17,606 bases of DNA from Acholeplasmataceae bacterium UBA5769 (GCA_002418725.1 DIER01000007.1:1-17606), one strand, 5' to 3'. Shown: positions 6,404 to 14,042, numbered from the stretch's first letter. The notes: generated by a model not told the origin, from the sequence alone. Translations and numbers: made by a program.

Positions 6404-6468
6404 TATGGTCACATTCATGAACACAACATATATACTTTTGTGATAACTTTGGGGAATTTACTATATCA

Positions 6469-6672
6469 TCAATTTAAGGAGTTGTCTTCTTCTAAATCAC
6501 CGATAGACAACACATGATCTTGATCATGCGAAATACGTTCTAAATCAATTTTTCCTTTAATAAGTTTAACTAATCTCGAATCTGTACTATTAAACTGATA
6601 CCACAAAAAGATAATGATGCCAAAAAGTAACACAAACTGAACAGATATCAAAAAAATTAACACATTTTCCAT
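6469..6672 (-). CDS. Small single-pass membrane protein
   Basis: A 67-aa protein with one N-terminal membrane helix (about residues 4-26). A short charged cytoplasmic tail follows, ending in the acidic GDLEEDNSLN. It resembles no family I recognise. It is supported as a gene by a strong RBS (AGAAGGAGA, 6681-6689) 8 nt before the ATG at 6670-6672 and by the coherent helix-plus-tail layout. It lies 61 nt downstream of the Sel1-repeat gene on the same strand and may share its transcript. No clear promoter is seen in the gap. Confidence 0.7.
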   Translation of the reverse strand: MENVLIFLISVQFVLLFGIIIFLWYQFNSTDSRLVKLIKGKIDLERISHDQDHVLSIGDLEEDNSLN

Positions 6673-6733
6673 TTTTATTATCTCCTTCTATCAAAAAGAC
6701 AAACGCTTGTACTATCCTTGTTTTTTTATCAAT

Positions 6734-8449
6734 CTATAGCTCATGATTATCTTTATTAATGATAGATAATTGAATGTTTGCTTCTTCACTTCCTTGATTA
6801 AACGCTAAAGAATACCAAATCAGTGCTTTTTTTATATTCGTCTGTACCTCAAAACCATATTGATACAAACATCCCAAATAAAGTTGTGCATGAACATCGC
6901 CACTAAACGCTTTTATTTCTGCTTCATCATTGCCAGCGTTATATCTTATTTTCCTATCATTTATTTTGTTAATCTCAAAGAGATCTTTAATATCTTTCAT
7001 CTTTAATACGACATCTTGGTATCGTTGATAGGCTTCTAGATAGTCTATATTTACATAAATTCCATGCGCATAATGATACGCCATATCAAGTTGCGCATAG
7101 ATGTCTTGTTTAGCTGCTTTTTCATACCAATAAATGGATTTCCTAGGGTCAAAGAAGTCTCTATCTTTATCCTTATAAAATATGGCTGTCATATACTGAG
7201 CATGGGTATTCCCGAGTTCTGCGATTAACTCATAGCATTGTAGTGCTTTATCTAACTCGATACCTCTTATTCGGTTATCAATGTATCTTTTTTGAACACT
7301 CGGATAACCTTCGGTTGCTTCAAAACTTACCCAGTTTTCAAAAGCCCAATCATAACCTTCTTGATGGATAATATAATGCTTAATAAACAACCTTTGTGCA
7401 TCAAAATCTCCCGATTTCCCTCTATCTAATAAGTTGAACTTATGATGATAAATTTCACCAACATCATAACCATTATCATAGCATTTTTTCAATCTCAATT
7501 CTGAGTCATAGTCTGAAAATATAGCACCCTTTTTGAACCATTGAACTGCTTCTGTAACATCACCTTTTTCCATATAGAGTTTTCCGATGCAAGAGTATAC
7601 ATAAGGATCATGGTGATGATTGTTCGCAGCCGTTTCGAACCACAGTATAGCCTTATCTCTGTTCTTCTCTACGCCATGACCAGTTCTATAAAAATGACCG
7701 AGTCGATACTGAGAAAAGGGAAGTTGATGTGTGCTTGCTCCAAGCAGGTACCACTTTAATGCTTTCTTGTAATCATGTGTTTCACCATTTTTATTCTCAT
7801 AGAGTTCGCCAAGTTCATCCGCAGCCTTAACAAAGCCAAGTTCATATGCTTTTGTATAGGCCTTTATAGCTTCATCTATGTAATCGTAACACCCGCTCAG
7901 AATTTGACCTTCTATATAATAAGCGTTCGGATTGTTCCTATATTTTTCTACATCTATCCAATCTTTAAGTGAATGAGTGCTTCTTTTTGATAAATCACCT
8001 GTTAAATAGTAATATAGCAATTCTTCTTGTGCCTTCACATGACCATTTTTAGCTGCTCTTAGCATCCATGTAAATGATAAGTCGATGTCTGGTTTTACAC
8101 CAACACCAGCAGCATGAAAAAATGGTACATAGTATGGATTATGCTTTATTCTTTGATTAATACGAGTTAAATCTTCTTCCGTAAGTGGTGTTCCTGCGTC
8201 TTTTGGATGCTCAATGTAAGCTTTGGCGACCAAATATTGAGATTCTGGATAACCATTTTCTGCAGATTTTAAAAACCATTTAAAACTTTCTTTTTGGTCA
8301 TCATCAACGCCTATACCTTTTCTATAAAACAATCCAACATAGTATTGTGCTATAGCATCGCCATGATTTGCTAATGTCAAGAACTTAGTATAAGCTTTCT
8401 CATATGCTTTTTCATGATATAAAGCAACTGCTTCTTGTAAACGATCCAT
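6734..8449 (-). CDS. Sel1-like repeat (SLR/TPR-like) protein
   Basis: A 571-aa solenoid protein built from Sel1-like repeats, helical pairs of about 36 residues that act as protein-protein interaction scaffolds. Repeat signatures (A-x-LG-x-Y-x-G … A-x-x-W-x-x-A-A) recur. Examples are residues 29-66 (GDAIAQYYVGLFYRKGIGV … SFKWFLKSAENG), about 215-290 (two repeats, with KALKWYLLGA and KAILWFETAA), about 292-325, the GNTHAQYMTAIFYKD region, and near the C-terminus GDVHAQLYLGCLYQYGFEV. I count roughly seven to eight, some degenerate. No signal peptide or membrane helix is seen, so it is likely cytoplasmic. GGAGGTGG (8454-8461) lies 4 nt before the ATG. The partner is unknown; the adjacent small membrane protein is a candidate. 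Confidence 0.9.
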   Translation of the reverse strand: MDRLQEAVALYHEKAYEKAYTKFLTLANHGDAIAQYYVGLFYRKGIGVDDDQKESFKWFLKSAENGYPESQYLVAKAYIEHPKDAGTPLTEEDLTRINQRIKHNPYYVPFFHAAGVGVKPDIDLSFTWMLRAAKNGHVKAQEELLYYYLTGDLSKRSTHSLKDWIDVEKYRNNPNAYYIEGQILSGCYDYIDEAIKAYTKAYELGFVKAADELGELYENKNGETHDYKKALKWYLLGASTHQLPFSQYRLGHFYRTGHGVEKNRDKAILWFETAANNHHHDPYVYSCIGKLYMEKGDVTEAVQWFKKGAIFSDYDSELRLKKCYDNGYDVGEIYHHKFNLLDRGKSGDFDAQRLFIKHYIIHQEGYDWAFENWVSFEATEGYPSVQKRYIDNRIRGIELDKALQCYELIAELGNTHAQYMTAIFYKDKDRDFFDPRKSIYWYEKAAKQDIYAQLDMAYHYAHGIYVNIDYLEAYQRYQDVVLKMKDIKDLFEINKINDRKIRYNAGNDEAEIKAFSGDVHAQLYLGCLYQYGFEVQTNIKKALIWYSLAFNQGSEEANIQLSIINKDNHEL

Positions 8450-8470
8450 GGTTCCACCTCCGATATATAC

Positions 8471-8488
8471 AATTATACTTGTATAATT
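8471..8488. promoter_or_regulatory. 18-bp palindrome upstream of the Sel1 gene
   Basis: AATTATAC (8471-8478), TT, GTATAATT (8481-8488) have perfect 8-bp arms. The repeat contains TATAAT on both strands and lies 10 nt upstream of the Sel1 gene RBS, so it may hold that gene's -10 and/or an operator. No good -35 is found at 16-18 bp (TTGAAT at 8491-8496 is only 13 bp away). Confidence 0.4.
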
Positions 8489-8535
8489 CTATTCAATACT
8501 ATTTTATCACTATCTGGCGTTTTTGTATACTTTTT

Positions 8536-8565
8536 TTGCAAAATCATCTTAGGCGATGTTATAAT
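8536..8565 (+). promoter_or_regulatory. Promoter of the unknown plus-strand gene (extended -10)
   Basis: TTGCAA at 8536-8541, 18 bp, then TATAAT at 8560-8565 preceded by TGT (extended -10). The start would be near 8572, which gives a very short leader before the AGAGG at 8572-8576 and the ATG at 8586. Confidence 0.6.
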
Positions 8566-8585
8566 AATTGTAGAGGTATGTGTAT

Positions 8586-9230
8586 ATGAAACTAGACTTT
8601 AAAGGACTCATCACAAAACAAGAACTAAATATCAACTTAGAAAAGATTGATGAAGTAATCGAAGAAAATGAGTATGCTATTATCGTTGATAAAGGCATTG
8701 GCAAATATGTCATTTTTGATTTAGAGTTTGCTAAAAACAATCTAGAAATTATTGAAAAACCTGATTATAAAAATACAGAAAGCACATTAACTCTCGTAGA
8801 ATCCATGATAAAAACATTGGAGGATCTACCTTCAAGGAAATCTACAGCAAAAGAGTTGGCTTCATTGGTTGAAGTTCATTATGGCAAGAAGGCTTCTCCA
8901 GTGGTTGTACGGGCGAGAGCTGAAGAGAATGCTAACAATAAAGGTGAGTATAATTACTTTGTAATTGAGACCGGCAACATTATCGGTTTAGAAGATGGTG
9001 TGAGTTTCGATGATTACATCAAAAAAAGAATCATAAGAAAAATCGAACACAGATTAGAACGTCAGTTTAAATCAACACATAAAGCAAAATTCACTGAGGT
9101 TTTTGATGCCTTCTTCGTTAAACAACTTGAATCGAAAATTGTTGCATTAACGAATGAAGAACTCATCGAAATGGTAAAAAGCTTAAACAAGTATGACATC
9201 GACAATGATTTAATTAGATTGAAAAAATGA
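8586..9230 (+). CDS. Hypothetical protein, possible winged-helix middle segment
   Basis: A 214-aa soluble protein that I do not recognise. Residues 1-57 look like a small alpha/beta unit (EYAIIVDKGIGKYVIFDLEFAKNN). Residues 68-110 (VESMIKTLEDLPSRKSTAKELA then SLVEVHYGKKASPVVVRARAEE) have the rhythm of a winged helix-turn-helix. Residues 140-214 are charged and helical. The ATG at 8586 is preferred over GTG 8580 because AGAGG at 8572-8576 is 9 nt from the ATG but only 3 nt from the GTG. It has its own promoter and a strong terminator, so it is monocistronic. It is divergent from the Sel1-repeat gene and convergent with the 190-aa gene. A DNA-binding role is a guess. Confidence 0.7.
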   Translation: MKLDFKGLITKQELNINLEKIDEVIEENEYAIIVDKGIGKYVIFDLEFAKNNLEIIEKPDYKNTESTLTLVESMIKTLEDLPSRKSTAKELASLVEVHYGKKASPVVVRARAEENANNKGEYNYFVIETGNIIGLEDGVSFDDYIKKRIIRKIEHRLERQFKSTHKAKFTEVFDAFFVKQLESKIVALTNEELIEMVKSLNKYDIDNDLIRLKK

Positions 9231-9294
9231 CTCCGAAAACACATCCAATTATGAGTTTTATATCTTAATGGATTGATATTACATTTTTATAAAC

Positions 9295-9324
9295 AAAACA
9301 CCAGAATTTATACACTGGTGTTTT
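9295..9324 (+). terminator. Bidirectional intrinsic terminator
   Basis: A perfect 10-bp stem, AAAACACCAG (9295-9304) with CTGGTGTTTT (9315-9324), has a 10-nt loop and is followed by an AT-rich tail. It sits between convergent genes, 65 nt after the unknown plus-strand gene and 28 nt after the stop of the minus-strand 190-aa gene, and can terminate both. Confidence 0.88.
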
Positions 9325-9351
9325 ATTATTAATCTTCCAATCATTCATAAC

Positions 9352-9924
9352 CTATTTTTCTATTGCATCTATGAACTGTTCAAATCTCTTTCTTATTATA
9401 TTAGGTAGAGTACTCTTAAGATGTTTTTCCGAATTATCGATTGACGAGATTTTTAGTTTTTCATAACAGGCTAACTCAGGAACTTTATCGAACCATCCAG
9501 ATTTATAATAGACAAAAATGTAAACTCCATCTCTCATCAATCTTTTTAATATTTCTATATTTTCTTTTAATGCATTGATCGCATATTCATTCCATTTTTC
9601 ATCTTTTTTACCGGGGTATATCTCTTTATCTTTTGTATCTTTTCTTGTAGCATATGGATAATACTCAAGAGCCAATACCTCGCTATTCTTGAACTTGCCG
9701 TCCTTATTCCATGATTCCGAGAGTTCTTTCCACCATTTATCATATAATCGCACAGTGTCAATCGGCATTCCTTGATCAAAATAAACTCCATCCTTACTCA
9801 TAACATATTCAGGATTCCAAAAAATAAAATCTGGATTTGAGTTGATGTTTTCTAATAAAATAACTAATCTTGGATCAATATCATTTCCTGTTCTTTTGAC
9901 AGGATATGGAAAATCTGTTGGCAT
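9352..9924 (-). CDS. Hypothetical protein, possibly distant UDG-like fold
   Basis: A 190-aa soluble protein with no assigned family. Two motifs stand out: LVILLENINSNPDFIFWNPEY (residues 20-40) and EVLALEYYPYATRK (82-95). The second resembles the E-(Y/F)-(F/Y)-P-Y-(H/A)-S/T pattern, and the first the Asn-Pro pattern, that I associate with a group of uncharacterised proteins of uracil-DNA-glycosylase-like fold. This is a weak resemblance from memory. A helical stretch (115-132) and a strand YIFVYYKSGW (135-144) follow. GGAGG (9932-9936) lies 7 nt before the ATG at 9922-9924. It lies 91 nt downstream of the UDG-superfamily gene, on the same strand, and is the last gene before the shared terminator. 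Cotranscription with the helicase block is likely but not proven. Confidence 0.7.
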   Translation of the reverse strand: MPTDFPYPVKRTGNDIDPRLVILLENINSNPDFIFWNPEYVMSKDGVYFDQGMPIDTVRLYDKWWKELSESWNKDGKFKNSEVLALEYYPYATRKDTKDKEIYPGKKDEKWNEYAINALKENIEILKRLMRDGVYIFVYYKSGWFDKVPELACYEKLKISSIDNSEKHLKSTLPNIIRKRFEQFIDAIEK

Positions 9925-10015
9925 GTAAAAACCTCCATTTGAATCTGTATATTACATAAATTGTGACTATTTAGATAATGCACGAGTTTATCAACACCAT
10001 TTATTCTTGAATTCT

Positions 10016-10570
10016 TTATAAGTTATTTCTTACATCATGGTCTAGTTTTTCCTGGTTGTTTTCTTTTGCAGAGGGATGAAGAAGTTCGATTACTTTCCCA
10101 CTAAATGGATAAATTTGAGTTATAACTCTTATACTTCGTGATGCGACTTCACCAAAACAGACAATTTTCTTATAATTCGGATTAATTAAATCATTATAGA
10201 GATTTGTAATACAATATAGAGATGCTAAATCAACCTCAGTTTGTTTTTTCTTGGCTTGCGATCCCGGGAAACATTGCACAGCTTCTGTAATATCGTATGA
10301 ATCCCTAAGTTTATTGTTATTCTCTAAAGCTTTTGCAAACATTGCTCCAGCAGAATTATTCATACCATCATCTCGAGAGTCAAATACAGGTTTTCTATTG
10401 CGCCACTCAAAAAAACCTGGAGCTTCAAAGACAAGCAACACTTCTGAACCATTGTCCTCTTTCTCTAATGGTAACTCTAAGGTTTTCATTGCATTTGCTG
10501 AAATCTTGCTTTTCTCTTTTTGTGTATAATTAAATGGACATTCACTACAATTAGTATAATTCTTTGGCAT
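10016..10570 (-). CDS. Uracil-DNA glycosylase superfamily protein, Fe-S type
   Basis: A 184-aa protein of the uracil-DNA-glycosylase superfamily, nearest to the iron-sulfur (family 4/5-like) group that removes uracil or related bases from DNA. Four cysteines in the family pattern could hold a 4Fe-4S cluster: C8-x2-C11 at the N-terminus, and C100 and C120 19 residues apart in ITEAVQCFPGS … LYCITNLYNDL. The catalytic motif 1 is EAPG-x-x-E at 49-55 and motif 2 is H165-P-S at 165-167. Oddities are F instead of G before EAPG, and an insertion-like stretch (FDSRDDGMNN) where the family has a short PFxGxAG. The substrate may therefore differ. ATG 10568-10570 is preferred over the ATG one codon upstream, because AAAGGTG (10576-10582) is 5 nt from it. 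The helicase gene ends 82 nt upstream. Confidence 0.8.
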   Translation of the reverse strand: MPKNYTNCSECPFNYTQKEKSKISANAMKTLELPLEKEDNGSEVLLVFEAPGFFEWRNRKPVFDSRDDGMNNSAGAMFAKALENNNKLRDSYDITEAVQCFPGSQAKKKQTEVDLASLYCITNLYNDLINPNYKKIVCFGEVASRSIRVITQIYPFSGKVIELLHPSAKENNQEKLDHDVRNNL

Positions 10571-10655
10571 CATGTCACCTTTTTCTTGTAATTTGCTTCT
10601 TGCTTTCTAAATATATCTGATTAAACATACGATATAAAAACTTATTGAAGTTGCG

Positions 10656-13600
10656 CTAATTAGCAATGAGTTTATTCAATATTTCTTTAATAAATACATA
10701 TCTCCTTGTATAGTTGTTAGGAATTCTAATGAGTCTTATATTGTTATCTTTACAAATTTTTTCTTTCATTTTATCTTTTTCAATGACATTTTCATCAGTC
10801 TTATGTTCATCCCCATCTAATTCTATGACAAGTCTCGGTATATCATCATTTTTCATTTTTTGATAAATGACAAAATCAAAAACAGCTTTCGTACCATAAT
10901 CAAACAATTCAGGTTGTGTGTACTTTCTTAAAATATCTGCAACTTTAACTTGTCTACCTATGACATACCTATTGCCAAAAGATAAAATATGGTTAACCGT
11001 TGTTAACAGTTCTTTTTCTTTTGCTGTATTATACTGCCTATAATTCATGCTGTTAATATACTCACTTCCTGTTACTTCAGTTAACATGACTTCTTTACCA
11101 TTCTTTTTGACATACTCAGCAAGTTCATATAAATCATTTGTTTTTCTTGTTCTCTTTTTAATCTCTTTAAAATCGCCAACCAAAACAAACTCTTTCTTAG
11201 CTCGTGTAGTTGCAACATTAAGAAGTTCATCATTATTTTTTATCCATTCGAAAGTTTTAGGCGAACTTTTTGATGTGATTGCAGTTGTCATATATATCGT
11301 ATGCTTTTCATCACCTTGAAAAGTATGTACAGTACCAACATCGACATTTTTTAATCCTTCTTCATAAATCCTTGTTTTGATAAGATCAGCTTGATTTCTA
11401 AAAGGTGTGATAATCCCCACAGATTCTCTTGGTTTGGATTTAATGTCTTCAATAATTGCATTAACTTCGATTAAAGACGTATTTCTTTCATTTGATCTTG
11501 AAGATTTTTTTTGATTGATATCTAAAAAGAATAGTGCTTGTTGATCAAACCCGGGTCTCTCGGGAATGATTAATTTCTTATGATAATACTTTCTGTTACT
11601 GAAATCGATGATATCTTTATGGCATCGATAGTGATACCTTAATAAGATAAACTTAGAAATACTATCAACCGATTGCATCAAACGAATAATTGAGCTCTCA
11701 ACATAATTATATGTCGCTCCTATCTGATGTTTTTTTATCAACTTTCTGTTTGTTTCCGGACTCAATGTAATAACGGGTTTCAACTGATTTTGGTCACCAA
11801 CAAGCAACAGCTTTCTTCCCCTAATCATTGGAAAAAGAGCATGGCCAATAGAGCATTGCCCGGCTTCATCAATCACTGTCAAATCAAAACTTGGTTTGGG
11901 TTGTCCTAATCGATACGCTGATTGATTGGTGGTCATGATGATAGGGAAAACCTTTTGAATCATAGCTAAATGCTCTTCGTCGTGCAAATATTGATTAAAT
12001 AATCGCACTTGTTCATCATCGTTTTGATGATATATGATATCCATAAACTCCTTGAACTTTGGTTCCTTAAGTTTCTTAATATGCTTAATACTTGTAAAAA
12101 ATAACCACATTAAAAAACTGTCGTTAATCTTAACAACATGTTGATGAATTTCTTCATCTTTATATGTCGGAATATGACTTAATTCACTTTGTTTTTTTTC
12201 AAGCTCAGTTTGAATAATAATACTTGATCTCAACTCGCTGGATAATTCTTTTAGCATGCTTTCTAACGCATCAATCTCTTCTTCAAGTTCAAGTCTTCTT
12301 TCGTAGTTTTCGATAATTTCATTAATGTCTTTCATACTATTTTTGTTACTTAAACCAATGCGTGAAAGTTTTGTATCATCAGACTCAAAGGACTCAGTTT
12401 GTATTAAATATTGTTTTATAATCTCGATTGATTCCTTAACCTTTGCATTATTTCCTAATCTGAGCACAGGGAAAGGTATGTTTAGGTTCTTAGATTTTAA
12501 GTTTCTAAGTTTTACGTAGATATCATCGATTGGTTTATTGTTATTTGATGAAATTAAAATGGTTTGTTCATTGAAAAACGCAGAGATAACGAGATTAATG
12601 ATACTTTGAGTCTTTCCTGTTCCTGGAGGACCTTGTACATAAGTAATCGGTTGTTTTAAGGCATTGTGAATGACTCTAAGTTGATCAACATTCATCATAT
12701 TATCAAGTAAAACAATATCAAAAGCTCTTTTTCTACTCAAATAACTAATATCCATGTTACCAAAAAATGCTTGAAGCGGAATCGATAACTGATTAAGTTT
12801 TTTATCCTCAGCAATGGATTCAAACTCTTTATCAATAAATGCATTATACGATCGAACTAAATCCATCATATAAGGCCTATCATCTAAATCTTCGTTAAAC
12901 CTTTTCAATGAAGGAATAAGCATTTCTTTCGCGTGCTTGGGGTGTCTTTTAAATAGTTCTGTAAACTCATCCACTTCTAGATCAAGGTAGTTTCTTAAAT
13001 TATGTCTATAGGACTCAGCTTCATCACTTGCAAACTCATAATTAAATTGAACGGAATCATCAAGAACGAGTTTTCTTTCTATCGGATCTAGCATTAGATT
13101 TTTATACGCACAAACAAATAAGCCTTGTTTTGTTGAAATGGATAGCATGTTTAAAGCAAGTTCAGTTGTTTTAAAGACTCTCTCTTTATCTTGCTTACCT
13201 ATTTTTTCAATTTTTTCAGTTATTTCAGCTAGTTGCTTCAATGATAAACTGTAAAAGCCTAATTCTCTTGTTTTTTTGAGTGATTCTTCATCAATCGCAG
13301 AAATCAGCGCAGTTTCTTTTTGATATGGAACAGAATCATACTTAATACAGTCCTTAATGTAGTTCAGAATTTTTTCATTAAATAAATCGTATTTAAGCCA
13401 AGCTAAATCTTGGATGTTATCCTCAATCTTCTTAAGCAACTCATCTGGACGTTTATAGGTCGTGTGTTCGAGAATGTCAGCTCTTAATATACGATCAAAA
13501 AACAAAAAGGCATCATAAAGGACGCCTTTTTTATTATTATTCGTTTTCATAATATTAAAAGCATTAATCGTAAATTTACGTGATTGAATATCAATATCCG

Positions 13601-13709
13601 TTATTGCACACCAATAAGAGGTCATTTCTCCCTCTTTGTTTTGGTAATCGATGGATAGCCACTTGGCTTCTTTTATGGATTTGGATAAATTTTGTGCAAT
13701 ATCCCCCAT
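10656..13709 (-). CDS. SF1 helicase (AAA_11/AAA_12) with C-terminal Vsr-like nuclease
   Basis: A 1017-aa DNA/RNA helicase of the superfamily 1 Upf1/Dna2-like group. Residues 12-52 (KEAKWLSIDYQNKEGEMTSYW…) resemble a WYL-like ligand-sensing module. Helicase motifs are Walker A GPPGTGKT (360-367), Walker B VIDEAG (612-617), motif III GDQNQL (638-643), motif IV-like LRYHYRCH (690-697), motif V GTVHTFQGDE (792-801) and motif VI VATTRAK (832-838). Residues 460-515 form a coiled coil in the 1B-like insertion. The end (about 895-1017) is a DUF2726/DUF559/Vsr-like PD-(D/E)XK domain, with FDFVIY (944-949), VIELDGDEHK (961-970) and IRLIRIPN (991-998). The RBS GAGGTG (13715-13720) overlaps the MazG-like stop codon. 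A terminator-like hairpin lies inside the gene at 13504-13531. Likely a nucleic-acid processing or defence enzyme. Confidence 0.92.
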   Translation of the reverse strand: MGDIAQNLSKSIKEAKWLSIDYQNKEGEMTSYWCAITDIDIQSRKFTINAFNIMKTNNNKKGVLYDAFLFFDRILRADILEHTTYKRPDELLKKIEDNIQDLAWLKYDLFNEKILNYIKDCIKYDSVPYQKETALISAIDEESLKKTRELGFYSLSLKQLAEITEKIEKIGKQDKERVFKTTELALNMLSISTKQGLFVCAYKNLMLDPIERKLVLDDSVQFNYEFASDEAESYRHNLRNYLDLEVDEFTELFKRHPKHAKEMLIPSLKRFNEDLDDRPYMMDLVRSYNAFIDKEFESIAEDKKLNQLSIPLQAFFGNMDISYLSRKRAFDIVLLDNMMNVDQLRVIHNALKQPITYVQGPPGTGKTQSIINLVISAFFNEQTILISSNNNKPIDDIYVKLRNLKSKNLNIPFPVLRLGNNAKVKESIEIIKQYLIQTESFESDDTKLSRIGLSNKNSMKDINEIIENYERRLELEEEIDALESMLKELSSELRSSIIIQTELEKKQSELSHIPTYKDEEIHQHVVKINDSFLMWLFFTSIKHIKKLKEPKFKEFMDIIYHQNDDEQVRLFNQYLHDEEHLAMIQKVFPIIMTTNQSAYRLGQPKPSFDLTVIDEAGQCSIGHALFPMIRGRKLLLVGDQNQLKPVITLSPETNRKLIKKHQIGATYNYVESSIIRLMQSVDSISKFILLRYHYRCHKDIIDFSNRKYYHKKLIIPERPGFDQQALFFLDINQKKSSRSNERNTSLIEVNAIIEDIKSKPRESVGIITPFRNQADLIKTRIYEEGLKNVDVGTVHTFQGDEKHTIYMTTAITSKSSPKTFEWIKNNDELLNVATTRAKKEFVLVGDFKEIKKRTRKTNDLYELAEYVKKNGKEVMLTEVTGSEYINSMNYRQYNTAKEKELLTTVNHILSFGNRYVIGRQVKVADILRKYTQPELFDYGTKAVFDFVIYQKMKNDDIPRLVIELDGDEHKTDENVIEKDKMKEKICKDNNIRLIRIPNNYTRRYVFIKEILNKLIAN
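13504..13531 (-). promoter_or_regulatory. Intragenic terminator-like hairpin in the helicase gene
   Basis: On the coding (minus) strand, AAAAAGGC, a 12-nt loop and GCCTTTTT form a perfect 8-bp stem followed by GTTTTTTG, the shape of an intrinsic terminator. It lies about 180 nt into the helicase coding region (codons about 60-69, KKGVLYDAFLFF). Active translation would normally keep it unfolded. It could act as a polarity or attenuation point when translation of the helicase fails. Confidence 0.5.
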
Positions 13710-13718
13710 GAATACACC

Positions 13719-14042
13719 TCATTGATCTAATTTATTGTATTTACTAGATTTACCAAAAGATTTTTGTATCGGATACTTTTCTTCGTTTTTCTTAATCTTA
13801 TCTAGGATGATTTCTTTTAAATCGAATTCATAGTGTTCACACAGTAACAAACAATATGCGACAATATCGGCAATCTCTTCTTTGACATTTTGAATATCAA
13901 CCTCTTGATTTTGCCATTGAAAATTTTCAAGTAATTCTGCTGCTTCTAATACAACGGACTTCGCAAGATTTTCTGGTGTATGGAATTGTTTCCAGTTACG
14001 CTCATCTCTAAACTTTATCAACTTATCAATGACTTCTTTCAT
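13719..14042 (-). CDS. MazG-like nucleotide pyrophosphohydrolase
   Basis: A 107-aa all-alpha NTP pyrophosphohydrolase of the MazG/RS21-C6 type, which hydrolyses (d)NTPs to NMP and pyrophosphate, usually as a dimer or tetramer with Mg2+. The metal-binding residues are visible as E33-A-A-E36 and E56-I-A-D59. The family opening FRDERNWKQFHTPENLA (11-27) and FQW (41-43) are present, and a KKNEEKYP helix end (84-91) closes the fold. I chose ATG 14040-14042, with AGGTGA just upstream. The longer GTG start at 14049-14051 lies inside that RBS. The gene begins 17 bp inside the upstream helicase gene and its TGA is part of the next gene's RBS, so it is coupled on both sides. It may alter the nucleotide pool as part of the module. 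Confidence 0.93.
   Translation of the reverse strand: MKEVIDKLIKFRDERNWKQFHTPENLAKSVVLEAAELLENFQWQNQEVDIQNVKEEIADIVAYCLLLCEHYEFDLKEIILDKIKKNEEKYPIQKSFGKSSKYNKLDQ

Larger units (their letters stand above)
6258..6468. other. Gene-free intergenic stretch with two hairpins
   Basis: About 210 bp between the groESL promoter and the next stop codon contain no convincing gene; only frames of 12 codons or fewer begin with ATG. The stretch holds two inverted repeats, described separately (6286-6326 and 6382-6403). Neither is followed by a long U run on either strand. A GGTTCG at 6314-6319 recalls a tRNA T-loop, but no acceptor or anticodon arm accompanies it. Confidence 0.6.

Noticed and set aside
9567..9791. 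Overlapping 74-codon frame inside the 190-aa gene
   Set aside because: Same strand, shifted frame, no RBS, and rich in Met/Lys/Arg as expected for an out-of-frame reading.
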